A DNA stretch of 64,000 nucleotides from Bradyrhizobium sp. U87765 SZCCT0048 (GTDB lineage Bacteria; Pseudomonadota; Alphaproteobacteria; Rhizobiales; Xanthobacteraceae). Each line of letters begins with the position of its first letter. The first letter of the stretch is position 1. Below are positions 8,124 to 16,477 of this stretch, one piece after another. The position numbers were made by a program, and so were the translations under genes. The stretch is taken from positions 558,001 to 622,000 of the forward strand of contig NZ_JAFCMM010000001.1 of assembly GCF_018131225.1 (NCBI RefSeq). Reading direction: 5' to 3'. The notes under the pieces were generated by a model. It saw only the letters and a list, made by a program, of their open reading frames with translations. It did no database searches and was not told where the DNA came from.

Positions 8124-9698
8124 TCATCCAGAGCACGACGTGCCGGCCCGGGGAGACCGAGCTGCAGAGACAGTCGAAGCATCTCTTGTCCGGAGATCAA
8201 TAGCAGCCTCCAGCGCGCGGCTGAGCTCGTGAAGCTCGTAAGGCTTTCGCAGAATCGGAAACTCGATGCCGGACTTTCGCGCCGCTTCGCTGTAGCCCGT
8301 CGCCAGAATGACCGGCATATCGGGTTGGTGGTCCCGGAGATAGCGCGCCAGACCAAGCCCATCCATCTCGCCGGGCATGACGACGTCGCTGAACACGAGG
8401 TCAATGTCGTCGCGGTCAAGCGATTGAAGCGCGCTCGGCGCGTCACGCACCCATTTCACTCGATAGCCGAGTTCCTCCAGCAAACCAGCATGAGCGGTCG
8501 CGACGTCGGGATTGTCCTCGACGACCAGCACTGTCCGGACCTCGCGCGACAAGGACGCATTGTTCATTTCCGCGACACGGTGTCGCGGGAGAAGCAACGA
8601 TACCTCGGTCCCCTTGCCGAGTTGTGTTGAGATCTGAACCGAGCCCCCCGCCTGGTTGGCGAAGCCGTGCACCTGGGATAGACCCAGGCCGGTCCCCTTG
8701 CCCACAGGCTTGGTCGTGAAGAACGGATCGAACACCTTTGTCAGGACATCATCCGGAATGCCCTGCCCCGTATCGATGACGGCGATGCATACGTGATCTC
8801 CGGAGCGTTCGCCGTCGTGCACGTTCTTCACGTCGATCGTAATCCTGCCGCCCTGCGGCATCGCATCACGAGCGTTAAAGACCAGGTTCATCAGCGCCGT
8901 TTCGAGTTCGCTGGCGTCGGCAACCACAGGCCAAACATCTTCCACCGCGTTCACTATGAGATCGATGGAGCGACCAACGCCCGCCCGCAACACTTCTTCG
9001 ATCGAAGCGATCGCCTCCACCACATCGATCTTCACCGGATTGATCTGCTGGCGGCGTGCGAATGTCAAAAGCTGGCGCGTCAGAGCGGCCCCCCGCTGTA
9101 CGGTAGCCTCGATGGCCTGTGCTGCTTCCAGAATGCGAGGATCCGACGCGAAGCGTTTAATCATGCGCGTGCCGCCAGTCACGGCCATCAAAAGATTATT
9201 GAAGTCGTGGGCCACGCCCCCGGTGAGCTGACCGAGGGCATCCATTTTCTGGGATTCGGCGAGCTGCTTCTGAACCCTCTCCAGCTTCTGCTGCGCTTCA
9301 CGTCGCTCGGTAATGTCCCGTGTGATCTTTGCGAAGCCGATCAGCTCTCCCGTGTCGTCCCTGATCGGATCGATAATCACGCTCGCCCAGAAGAACGACC
9401 CGTCCTTGCGAACTCTCAGCCCCTCTTCCTCGTAGCGCCCCTTCTCGCGCGCGATCTGCAGGGCCCGGGCCGGCTTTCCTGCTTCCCGATCGGCAGGGGT
9501 GTAAAAACGCGAGAAATGCTCGCCGACGATCTCGTCAGGCAGGTACCCCTTGATGCGCTGGCCGCCGAGATTCCAGTTGCTGACACGCCCTTCGGGATCA
9601 AGCATATAAATGGCGTAGTCTGTAACGCCCTGAACCAGAAGACGAAATTTCATCTCGCCATCGACGAGCCCAGATTGCTTTTTTTGCTTTTTTTCCAT
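8124..9698 (-). CDS. PAS-domain hybrid sensor histidine kinase/receiver
   Basis: Cytoplasmic two-component sensor; no membrane helix is visible. PAS domain at about 18-140 (RLLVQGVTDYAIYMLDPEG ... WASVIIDPIRDDTGE) with the PAC ending DITERREAQ. The HisKA domain has His164 in GGVAHDFNNLL, the ATPase domain has N box NLVFNARDAM, G1 DTGQGIPDD and G2 GKGTGLGLS. The C-terminal receiver has its acceptor Asp438 in DLVFSDVVMPGEMDG. The PAS lacks the NCRFLQ cysteine motif of LOV photosensors. The ribosome site AAGGAGA precedes ATG 9698. No partner regulator is adjacent; an Nramp-like transporter lies upstream on the same strand. Confidence 0.95.
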   Translation of the reverse strand: MEKKQKKQSGLVDGEMKFRLLVQGVTDYAIYMLDPEGRVSNWNLGGQRIKGYLPDEIVGEHFSRFYTPADREAGKPARALQIAREKGRYEEEGLRVRKDGSFFWASVIIDPIRDDTGELIGFAKITRDITERREAQQKLERVQKQLAESQKMDALGQLTGGVAHDFNNLLMAVTGGTRMIKRFASDPRILEAAQAIEATVQRGAALTRQLLTFARRQQINPVKIDVVEAIASIEEVLRAGVGRSIDLIVNAVEDVWPVVADASELETALMNLVFNARDAMPQGGRITIDVKNVHDGERSGDHVCIAVIDTGQGIPDDVLTKVFDPFFTTKPVGKGTGLGLSQVHGFANQAGGSVQISTQLGKGTEVSLLLPRHRVAEMNNASLSREVRTVLVVEDNPDVATAHAGLLEELGYRVKWVRDAPSALQSLDRDDIDLVFSDVVMPGEMDGLGLARYLRDHQPDMPVILATGYSEAARKSGIEFPILRKPYELHELSRALEAAIDLRTRDASTVSAARSPRAGTSCSG

Positions 9699-9720
9699 CT
9701 CGTCTCCTTAATTCATCGCA

Positions 9721-9748
9721 GCAACCCACATCGCGCCTGTTGGGTTGC
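9721..9748 (-). terminator. Hairpin between Nramp-like gene and kinase gene
   Basis: Inverted repeat GCAACCCA ... TGGGTTGC with a 12-base loop, 67 bases after the transporter stop and 23 bases before the kinase start. There is no T-run after it on the minus strand, so it could be a weak terminator, a processing site or an attenuator. Confidence 0.35.
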
Positions 9749-9814
9749 CAATCGTGTCATGACACTGGCATCCGCCCTTCGCAATGCCCTCAACCTCGCT
9801 CCTCGCCTCTTCGT

Positions 9815-11131
9815 TCAGTAGGTCGAGAAGAGGCTTGCCACCATGCCGAGCGTGCACAGGCCCATGGCTGCGGTCGACACCCAACCCAGCCAATAGAGTG
9901 GACCGCGGACCACCAGCGGGCCCATGACCAATGGCTGCCGTACCAGAACCATGAGAATCGCCATCACGGGCGCCGCGGCGACGCCGTTGGCCACAGCGCT
10001 CCAGTAGAGCGCCTTGATGGGATCGATCGCCGTGAAGTTGAGCGCAATCCCTAAACATGCCGAAACAGCCAGCACGCCATAGAAGGCAGCCGCCTCGCGA
10101 GGCTTGCGCGAAAGTCCTACCGGCCATCTGCGCCCTTCTCCCACGGCATAGGCCGTCGCCCCGGCCAGCGCCGGGATCGCCAGCATTCCCGTGCCGATGA
10201 TGCCCAGCGCGAACACGATCCCTGCAAAGTCACCGGCGATCGGTCGCAGCGCTTCCGCCGCCTGCGCCGACGTCTCGATCGCTGTGATGCCGTGCGCATG
10301 CAGTGTCGCGGCGGTCGTCAGGATAATCGAAAGACCGATGACATTCGAAAATGCCATGCCAGCCAGGGTATCGACCCGGATGCGGCGGAACTCGCGGCGC
10401 GCTTCCTCATCATCATGCGCCAACGGCTCCTTGCGCCTGTCGATACGCTGCTCCTCGGCCTCCTGCGACGACTGCCAAATGAACAGATACGGTGAGATCG
10501 TCGTGCCGAGGATCGCCACCAGCGTCGTCAGGAAACTGGCAGACCATTCGATCCGCGGGATAAAGAGACCCGAAAGCGCCTTGGTCCATGGGACATGCAC
10601 CGTCGCCAGCGCAATGACGTACGCGAACAGCGTCAGAGTCAGCCACTTCAGCATGGAAACGTAAAACTTGTAGTCGAACAGAATCTGAGCAGCGACGGAT
10701 ACCATCCCGAAAACGACCACATAAAGAATGCGCGGACCATGAACCAGCGTCGCCAAAGCATCAGCCATGGCGCCGAGGTCGGCGGCGATGTTGATGGTGT
10801 TGGCAACGAAGATCAGCCCCAGCAACGGCCAAATGAGTGCCAATGGCAGATGCCGGGATACATTGCCGGCGATGCCGTGACCGGTCACGCGGCCGATCCG
10901 CGCGGAAATCTCCTGGATTGCCGTCATCAACGGATAGGTCAGGATCATGCTCCAGCCGATACCGAATCCGAGTTGCGCTCCTGCCTGGCTGTAAGTACCG
11001 ATACCCGAAGGATCGTCGTCGGACGCGCCGGTGATCAGGCCTGGCCCAAGCCAGCGCAGGATCCGCCTCAGGCGGATTGCTTTCCATCGTTTGGCCATCA
11101 GCCCCATGGCAGCATCAGTCATGGGCGCCAA
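9815..11131 (-). CDS. Nramp-related divalent metal transporter
   Basis: Inner-membrane transporter of the Nramp superfamily with about eleven helices over 438 residues. The helix-1 motif is LITGASDDDPSGIGTYSQAGAQ, in place of the DPGN metal-binding motif of true Mn/Fe Nramps. The DDDPSGI form marks the Nramp-related group, some members of which move Mg2+ or other ions. A charged loop (QEAEEQRIDRRKEPLAHDDEEARREFRR) separates helices 6 and 7. The second core helix region carries GIIGTGMLAIPALAGATAYA. The exact start among MAPMTDAAMGLMAKRW is uncertain (11131 or an inner ATG). Ion specificity cannot be read from sequence alone. Confidence 0.85.
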   Translation of the reverse strand: MAPMTDAAMGLMAKRWKAIRLRRILRWLGPGLITGASDDDPSGIGTYSQAGAQLGFGIGWSMILTYPLMTAIQEISARIGRVTGHGIAGNVSRHLPLALIWPLLGLIFVANTINIAADLGAMADALATLVHGPRILYVVVFGMVSVAAQILFDYKFYVSMLKWLTLTLFAYVIALATVHVPWTKALSGLFIPRIEWSASFLTTLVAILGTTISPYLFIWQSSQEAEEQRIDRRKEPLAHDDEEARREFRRIRVDTLAGMAFSNVIGLSIILTTAATLHAHGITAIETSAQAAEALRPIAGDFAGIVFALGIIGTGMLAIPALAGATAYAVGEGRRWPVGLSRKPREAAAFYGVLAVSACLGIALNFTAIDPIKALYWSAVANGVAAAPVMAILMVLVRQPLVMGPLVVRGPLYWLGWVSTAAMGLCTLGMVASLFSTY

Positions 11132-11235
11132 GCCCCCTCATCCATTCATCTCGTCCGCATCTCGTCCGCATCGCTTCAGAGGCAGAAATAAACCCGCCCC
11201 TGTTCTCCAACCAGCGCGCGCCAGACGAACCGGAA

Positions 11236-11258
11236 CGCGCGGGATTCGTTCCCGCGCG
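11236..11258. repeat. GC-rich hairpin in divergent intergenic region
   Basis: Perfect 9-bp stem CGCGCGGGA ... TCCCGCGCG around a five-base TTCGT loop. It lies between the divergent Nramp-like and DUF892 genes. No T-run; possibly structural or regulatory. Confidence 0.4.
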
Positions 11259-11327
11259 ATCGCCGCCTCCATGCATACAACTTCTCAGATGCATTGGCGT
11301 TCGTTCCGTAAAAAGTCGGCCACGTCT

Positions 11328-11353
11328 GGAACATCGTGGTCATGCCATCCGTT
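11328..11353 (+). promoter_or_regulatory. EcfG-type general stress promoter of DUF892 gene
   Basis: GGAAC at 11328-11332 and CGTT at 11350-11353, separated by exactly 17 bases, ending 32 bases before the ATG. This is a full match to the GGAAC-N16/17-CGTT consensus of the alphaproteobacterial general stress sigma factor EcfG. DUF892/YciF-like proteins are commonly stress-induced, which fits. Match seen; use by EcfG inferred. Confidence 0.7.
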
Positions 11354-11385
11354 CACCGCTCGCTGACAACCATCAGGAGCGGCCC

Positions 11386-11889
11386 ATGGCAACGCGACAA
11401 ACCAAGCAAAAGACCCTCGACGACCTCTTCTACGAAACCCTCAAGGATATCTATTTTGCCGAGAAGCAGATCCTGAAGGCCTTGCCCAAGATGGCGAAGG
11501 CGGCGAACACAAGCGAACTCAAGGAAGCGTTCGAAACGCACCGCGAACAGACGGAAGGGCACGTCGAGCGGCTCGAGACCATCTTCGAGCTCATCGAGAG
11601 ACCCGCACGAGGCAAGACGTGCGACGCCATCCTCGGCATCATCGAAGAAGGCAAGGAAGTGATGGACGAGTTCGGGGATTCGAACGCGCTTGATGCCGGC
11701 CTGCTGTCCGGCGCCCAGGCTGTCGAACACTACGAGATCTCCCGCTATGGGACGTTGAAGTCATGGGCGGGCGAACTCGGACTGCAAGAGGCCGTCAAAC
11801 TGCTCGACCAGACGCTGAAAGAAGAAAAGGAAACCGATGCACTGCTGACCAAGCTCGCCGGTTCGGCGATCAACAAGGCAGCCGCCTGA
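11386..11889 (+). CDS. DUF892 (YciF-like) ferritin-like stress protein
   Basis: A 167-residue all-helical ferritin-like protein. Helix one reads TLDDLFYETLKDIYFAEKQILKALPKMAKAA, followed by ELKEAFETHREQTEGHVERLETIFELI and a third pair with AVEHYEISRYGTLKSWAGELG. The Glu and His residues in FAEKQ, THREQTEGHVERLE and VEHYEI are in the places that build a di-iron site in ferritin-like folds. YciE/YciF relatives are induced by osmotic and general stress; activity unknown. ATG 11386 follows AGGAG. A perfect EcfG-type promoter ends 32 bases upstream. Confidence 0.9.
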   Translation: MATRQTKQKTLDDLFYETLKDIYFAEKQILKALPKMAKAANTSELKEAFETHREQTEGHVERLETIFELIERPARGKTCDAILGIIEEGKEVMDEFGDSNALDAGLLSGAQAVEHYEISRYGTLKSWAGELGLQEAVKLLDQTLKEEKETDALLTKLAGSAINKAAA

Positions 11890-11982
11890 CCTGACGCCTC
11901 CGAACACTTTGCCTGCTTACCATCGGGCGGCCTGCCGCCCGATGGTGCGAAGTAGCGGCTTCCGCATCGTCAGTACGCCCCG

Positions 11983-12153
11983 TTAGGGATCACGCCGCTC
12001 GCCAGCCGGTTTATGCCCGGGCGGATCATCTTTTGAAGCCTGGCGGCTCACATTACGTGCGCGTTCCTTGTCCTTGGGCTGTTCTTGTCCCATGTCATCA
12101 CGGACAATCCCTTGGTCTTGCTGCTGGGCTCCATTCTGTTTTCTCGGATTCAT
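11983..12153 (-). CDS. Small hydrophilic hypothetical protein
   Basis: A 56-residue, highly charged, probably disordered protein (MNPRKQNGAQQQDQGIVRDD ... DPPGHKPAGERRDP) rich in Gln, Lys, Arg and Asp. ATG 12153 is chosen because GGGAGG stands just upstream; a longer frame reaches 12219. Small proteins of this style are frequent beside stress genes in Bradyrhizobium-like genomes, but I cannot name a family. It converges with the DUF892 gene. Confidence 0.55.
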   Translation of the reverse strand: MNPRKQNGAQQQDQGIVRDDMGQEQPKDKERARNVSRQASKDDPPGHKPAGERRDP

Positions 12154-12621
12154 CTCGGCCTCCCATTCAGGCGGCTCGACAACGAACCTGTCACAACTCG
12201 CGCCATCACGACGAGACAACTGCTCGCGGTCGCATAACGATATGTGCGAAGCATCTCACATGCATCTCGCACGCTTTACGCTGGTTCGCTGATCGGCTGT
12301 GGGCGTCTCCTGGCTAAAAAACGAAGTCTTTGCTCAAACCGCCGCAGCGCGCCTCGTTCCCGATTTCCGCTGTTTTTCACGCCCGCCGAACCACTCGCGC
12401 CTTGCGAAAGGCCTCCCGCCTCCTGCAGGTCAGACCTGCGCGCTCGGCATCAGATCGTCACCGTTCCCAACCCAAGGAGCTGAATTTAAAGCGTAACCAC
12501 CATCACAAAGCTGCCGGCAGCACGCGGTGTCCATGAGTGCCAGCCCGTTCCTAGGGCCCTTTGAGGTGTTCTCGCGAACCACCCAGGCCTACAGTTGGCT
12601 CAGCAGAAAAGGGAGGTAGCG
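12154..12621. other. Intergenic region, no gene recognised
   Basis: Short open frames here (12244-12536) have no conserved look or ribosome sites. AT content is somewhat higher than in genes. No terminator, promoter consensus or repeat copy was found. Confidence 0.5.
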
Positions 12622-12876
12622 ATGTCGAACGAAATCAATCAGGTATATTTTTCGCGCGCGATCGAGCTGCGGGCTCAAGCTGCGCGATGCGCCTGTCGCG
12701 CACGCGCCCACCCAATTGGCGCGGAGCGGAACGAGTTGCGTCGGGTGGCATCTGCCCTGAGGGCGCTTTCGGATACAGAGGCATGGTTGAACGGCAGCGT
12801 TCAATCGCCGCGCTGGAGCCCTCACGAGCGACGCCAGAGGACGCGGTCCTTGCGCTCCCCTGATCGTTTCCTGTGA
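12622..12876 (+). CDS. Small hypothetical protein
   Basis: An 84-residue soluble protein whose first half is helical (MSNEINQVYFSRAIELRAQAARC ... NELRRVASALRALSDTEAWLNGSV). The opening YFSRAIELRAQA pattern is typical of small rhizobial hypothetical proteins with a single helical hairpin. GGGAGG lies a few bases before ATG 12622, better than the ATG at 12595. The tail (RWSPHERRQRTRSLRSPDRFL) looks unconstrained. A minus-strand frame overlaps its end, so coding status is likely but not certain. Confidence 0.5.
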   Translation: MSNEINQVYFSRAIELRAQAARCACRARAHPIGAERNELRRVASALRALSDTEAWLNGSVQSPRWSPHERRQRTRSLRSPDRFL

Positions 12877-13355
12877 AGCCATCTCTATGCGATCGCCGGG
12901 ATCTCGCTGCCAGATTGCCGCCTTCGCCACTGCCATGGCGCCCATCTCATCGACCGGTGAGAGACACGAAAGGTCAGCATCCTTCTCACGCGTCAGTTGG
13001 CCTGCGACTTTGGCTTGATCATCCTGTCGGTCCGTGAGGGCCACAACCAGACGGGAGCATTCGATGCAAGCGGTCATCGCCGCGCTCTGGTCGCTGGCGT
13101 GGCAACGACGACACGTCGAACAGCGGCTGGTTCCACCGCCCTCTCGCTTCACATCCCGGTCCCGACCCGCACATGGTCCACCTCCCTAGCTGACTGCCTG
13201 GGTTGGCGGTTCTACGTGAGGGTCACGGGCTTGGCCGCGTTGAATCCGAGACATCGCGTCAGCCATAGCGCGCAGGAGTGACCAACCCGGAATGCACTGT
13301 GCCCCGCGATGGTACGATGCTGCGCACCATCCTGCGCCGGAGTAAGACGAACTGC
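12877..13355. other. Intergenic region with repeat copy B
   Basis: Contains repeat copy B (13118-13233). A minus-strand open frame starting near 13074 (MTACIECSRLVVALTDRQ) might be a small gene but runs into the gene at 12622-12876 on the other strand, so I do not call it. Confidence 0.5.
13118..13233. repeat. Dispersed ~115-bp repeat, copy B
   Basis: Same blocks as copy A: cgcttcacatcccg, cacctccct, gactgcctggg, cggttctacg, gagggtcacgggcttg. With copy C it also shares the left edge gaacagcgg. On the minus strand it carries GGAGG-tggacc-ATG at the place where copy A starts the monooxygenase gene. Confidence 0.75.
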
Positions 13356-13689
13356 ATGACGAATGACGCCGCCAGGATCGAACTGACACCAGCCGAACTG
13401 CGGGCCGTCGCCGCTTACGCAGTGGCTTGCGGCAGCCGGTGCGGCATTCCTTCATCCGCTCGCGCAATCAACACAGGTCAAACACATTCTTGGATCGGCC
13501 GGCCATGCGGCACGCGCGCTTGAACTCTCTGCCAGCGACAAGGCGGATGTTGGCAGCGACTGCATTGCCGGGTTGCGGAGGCTTGCGCATCCGGTCGTGG
13601 TGGACGTGCTGAGACGCGACCCAACCGCCCCGCCTGGCGGTGGGCGAGTCGGAGAACTCATTCGCGAATTGGACGCTTCGCTGAGATAA
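13356..13689 (+). pseudogene. Immunity-protein-like (Imm-5 type) gene with internal deletion
   Basis: Two pieces of one protein family in different frames. Frame of 13356 gives MTNDAARIELTPAELRAVAAYAVAC, the N-terminus of 'putative immunity protein' (Imm-5-like) sequences. From about 13425 the next frame gives AAFLHPLAQSTQVKHILG, SAGHAARALELSASD, HPVVVDVLRRDPTAPP and GGGRVGELIRELDASLR, stop at 13689, which matches that family's C-terminus as I know it. Roughly 70-80 codons of the middle are missing and the frame is shifted, so it is not functional. It is bracketed by repeat copies B and C. Family identity is from memory of the motif pattern, so moderate. Confidence 0.65.
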
Positions 13690-13692
13690 GCC

Positions 13693-13808
13693 GAACAGCG
13701 GCGACCACCGCCCCTCATTCCGACCCCGACACCAACCCGCGCACGGCCCGCCTCACCGACTGCACTGCCTGGGTTAGCGGTTCTACGCAATGGTTACGGG
13801 CTTGAAGA
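13693..13808. repeat. Dispersed ~115-bp repeat, copy C
   Basis: Begins with gaacagcgg three bases after the pseudogene stop and shares actgcctgggtt, gcggttctacg and acgggcttgaag with copies A and B, same orientation as B. It is more diverged: the ATG seen in A and B on the minus strand is GTG here and soon meets a stop. Confidence 0.75.
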
Positions 13809-13875
13809 AAGAGCTCACCCGACGCATCGAGTGGACCGCCCCACCATGGCAACGTCCCTGATGGGACTTTTTCGT

Positions 13876-14409
13876 TCACGTTTCCTCTACAGCTCCCTGA
13901 AAGCCATTGTTCCAGTCTCTGGCCATGAAGCGCCCCGGCTTGCCAGAAAGAACAGCGAGCGATTGTTGCAGATTCCGTGCGATCGCCTCGTCAGACTTCA
14001 ATCTCGAGAAGTAACGCAGAAGTTCCTTCTTGCGGCTGGGTGGCAGGCGGTCCCAGCCCGCCTTGGCAAGAGGCGTTTCGTTAAGCCCGACGCTGAACCA
14101 GGCAGGCATCGAATGTATGGGGCCAGGCTGGTATTCGTCGTCGAATTCAATGCTGAAAACCGCTGTATCGCCGACCTGCGTTCGGGAGGAACGACGAACG
14201 GGGCCAGCAAGATAAAGGAAATATCCCCCGTCCCCTTTAGGCATCATGTTGACCCGCCAGGGTTCATCGGGTTTGCCGTTGACTTGCACGCGCACCGGCA
14301 TCGGCTGTCGCCATCCCGGCTTGAGCTGTGATGCGTACTCGGCTCCGACGAACACGTAGGGGTTGATGCCGCGTTGTTCGATCTTTAGTTCAAGCCGCAA
14401 CGGATTCAT
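13876..14409 (-). CDS. DUF1905/YdeI (OmdA)-type protein
   Basis: Two-part protein of 177 residues. Residues 1-95 form a small beta-barrel of the DUF1905 type (VRVQVNGKPDEPWRVNMMPKGDGGYFLYLAGPVRRSS). The C-terminal part LNETPLAKAGWDRLPPSRKKELLRYFSRLKSDEAIARNLQQSLAVL matches the YdeI/OmpD-associated (bacteriocin-protection) helical domain, with its A-W-x-L-x(4)-R-x-E-x(9)-K-x(3)-T/A-R pattern. YdeI-like proteins are linked to resistance to cationic peptides, but the mechanism is unclear. ATG 14409 gives the expected domain start (MNPLRLELKIEQRG). Confidence 0.8.
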   Translation of the reverse strand: MNPLRLELKIEQRGINPYVFVGAEYASQLKPGWRQPMPVRVQVNGKPDEPWRVNMMPKGDGGYFLYLAGPVRRSSRTQVGDTAVFSIEFDDEYQPGPIHSMPAWFSVGLNETPLAKAGWDRLPPSRKKELLRYFSRLKSDEAIARNLQQSLAVLSGKPGRFMARDWNNGFQGAVEET

Positions 14410-14451
14410 CCTCCGATCATGCCGAGGCCGCTCAGTCCGGGGCGGCGAAAA

Positions 14452-16047
14452 TCACTCCCACTCAATCGTCCCCGGCGGCTTGCTCGTCACGTCGTAGACC
14501 ACACGGTTGACGCCCTTCACCTCGTTGATGATGCGCGTCGCGGTGGCGCCGAGGAAGCGCATGTCGAAGGGATAGAAATCGGCGGTCATGCCGTCGGTCG
14601 AGGTCACGGCGCGCAGGCCGACCACGTAGTCATAGGTGCGGCCGTCGCCCATCACGCCCACGGTCTTGACCGGCAGCAGCACCGCGAAGGCCTGCCAGAT
14701 GGTGTCGTAGAGCCCGGCGCGGCGGATCTCCTCGATGTAGATCGCATCCGCCTTGCGCAGAATGTCGAGCTTGTCGCGGGTGATCTCGCCGGGGCAGCGG
14801 ATGGCGAGGCCCGGGCCCGGGAACGGGTGGCGGCCGACGAACACGTCCGGCAGGCCGAGCTCGCGGCCCAGCGCGCGCACCTCGTCCTTGAACAGCTCGC
14901 GCAGCGGCTCCACCAGCTTCATGTTCATGCGCGCCGGCAGGCCGCCGACATTGTGGTGCGACTTGATGGTCACCGACGGGCCGCCGGTGAACGACACGCT
15001 CTCGATGACGTCGGGATAGAGGGTGCCCTGCGCCAGGAAGTCGGCGCCGCCGATCTTCTTGGCTTCCGCCTCGAACACGTCGATGAACAGCTTGCCGATG
15101 GTCTTGCGCTTCACCTCGGGATCGGTGACGCCTTCAAGCTCGCCAAGGAACTGCTTCGACGCATCCACATGCACCAGCGGGATGTTGTAGTGGTCGCGGA
15201 ACATGTCCACCACTGTCTCGGCTTCCGCAAGGCGCAGCAGGCCATGGTCGACAAACACGCAGGTGAGCTGGTCGCCGATCGCCTCGTGGATCAGCACCGC
15301 CGCCACCGCGGAATCGACGCCGCCGGACAGGCCGCAGATCACCCGGCCCTTGCCGACCTGCGCACGGATCTTCTCGATCGCTTCCTCGCGGAAGGCGCGC
15401 ATGGTCCAGTCGCCGGTCAGGCCAGCGACCTTGCGCACGAAGTTGCGCAGCAGCTTGGCGCCATCCGGCGTGTGCACCACTTCCGGGTGGAACATCAGGC
15501 CATAGTATTTGCGGCTCTCATCCTGAATGATCGCGCACGGCGCATTGGGCGACACGCCGGCCACTTCAAAGCCGGGCGGCAGCTCCGTGATACGGTCGCC
15601 ATGGCTCATCCACACCGGGTGGCGCTCGCCAACCGCCCAGGTGTCGTCGAACAGTGCGCTCTTGGTCTTGACCTCGACGTCTGCGCGGCCGAACTCGCGG
15701 TGATGACCGCCTTCCACCGTGCCGCCAAGCTGCGCCGCGAGGGTCATCTGGCCATAGCAGATGCCGAGCACCGGCACGCCGGAATCGAAAATGACCTGGG
15801 GGGCCCGGGGGGAACCGGTCTCGTGCACGGATTCAGGCCCGCCGGACAGGATCACGGCCTTGGGCTTCATCTCCTGGAAGGCGGCTTCCGCCTTCTGGAA
15901 CGGCACGATCTCCGAATACACGCCCTCCTCGCGGACACGCCGCGCGATGAGCTGCGTCACCTGGCTGCCGAAATCGACAATCAGAATCTTGTCATGCTCC
16001 GGCGCCGTGAACGCGGCCGGGCGGGAGGTCTCGGTGTGGGCTGTCAT
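14452..16047 (-). CDS. guaA: GMP synthase (glutamine-hydrolysing)
   Basis: Converts XMP, ATP and glutamine to GMP, the last step of guanine nucleotide synthesis, in the cytosol. Class I glutamine amidotransferase domain at about 20-215 with catalytic Cys97 in LGICYGQ and the His/Glu pair in [10 protein letters not shown]. The ATP pyrophosphatase loop [12 protein letters not shown] follows near 240, and the dimerisation domain ends in [18 protein letters not shown]. Length 531 is normal. Start ATG 16047 ([10 protein letters not shown]) is preferred to the frame's first ATG at 16104, which adds an unrelated leader. guaB lies 9 kb away on the same strand. Confidence 0.98.
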   Translation of the reverse strand: MTAHTETSRPAAFTAPEHDKILIVDFGSQVTQLIARRVREEGVYSEIVPFQKAEAAFQEMKPKAVILSGGPESVHETGSPRAPQVIFDSGVPVLGICYGQMTLAAQLGGTVEGGHHREFGRADVEVKTKSALFDDTWAVGERHPVWMSHGDRITELPPGFEVAGVSPNAPCAIIQDESRKYYGLMFHPEVVHTPDGAKLLRNFVRKVAGLTGDWTMRAFREEAIEKIRAQVGKGRVICGLSGGVDSAVAAVLIHEAIGDQLTCVFVDHGLLRLAEAETVVDMFRDHYNIPLVHVDASKQFLGELEGVTDPEVKRKTIGKLFIDVFEAEAKKIGGADFLAQGTLYPDVIESVSFTGGPSVTIKSHHNVGGLPARMNMKLVEPLRELFKDEVRALGRELGLPDVFVGRHPFPGPGLAIRCPGEITRDKLDILRKADAIYIEEIRRAGLYDTIWQAFAVLLPVKTVGVMGDGRTYDYVVGLRAVTSTDGMTADFYPFDMRFLGATATRIINEVKGVNRVVYDVTSKPPGTIEWE

Positions 16048-16477
16048 GGCCAGCAAATACGCGACCCGCGGCGATCCGGCAACCGGGCAAATGCGGTGCC
16101 CCACACTCTTTGGGGGCCTCGACGCCCATTCATGTCGGGCCGGGCGTACCGGGACTCCGCCCGCCCGCTGAGCAGCCGGCTCGACAGGAAGACGATGACG
16201 TGGAGCCTATGTTGTTGACCCCGTCATGGCCGGGCTTGGCCCGGCCATCCACGTCTTCTTGGCCGAGCGGCTTTAAGACGTGGATGCCCGGCATAAAGCC
16301 GGGCATGACCGAGAAAATGGATAATTTTCCTGTTTCGGCAGAGACTTGCGGATGCAGACCGCTAGAACGATGCGGACGGCACTGGGAGCCTGGACGTGGA
16401 TACTTGCGGAAGCGCGATGGACAGAAGCATATAGGTAAGCAATACTGACCTAATTAGAAACTTTCGGGAAAAACCCC
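16048..16477. other. Intergenic region with long palindromic repeat
   Basis: guaA upstream region on the left, then the inverted repeat at 16223-16309, then about 170 bases without recognisable signal before the NTF2-like gene. Confidence 0.5.
16223..16309. repeat. Clover-leaf palindromic repeat, ~35-bp arms
   Basis: Left arm GTCATGGCCGGGCTTGGCCC, continuing to CATCCACGTCTT, and right arm AAGACGTGGATGCCCGGCAT, continuing to GCCGGGCATGAC, are near-perfect reverse complements. Each arm also folds on itself (CCGGGC...GCCCGG). This is the style of bradyrhizobial intergenic palindromes. Confidence 0.8.

Noticed and set aside
9661..9698. T-rich tract as a terminator
   Set aside because: It is the Lys-rich N-terminal coding part (MEKKQKKQ) of the kinase, read on the minus strand.
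8124..9698. LOV blue-light sensor kinase
   Set aside because: The PAS domain lacks the NCRFLQ photoactive cysteine motif.
12589..13152. Minus-strand gene of 187 residues
   Set aside because: Overlaps the better-supported plus-strand gene at 12622-12876, and its translation has no conserved pattern.
15203..16171. Plus-strand open frames antisense to guaA
   Set aside because: Shadows of the GMP synthase coding sequence in high-GC DNA; low-complexity, Arg- and Ser-rich.
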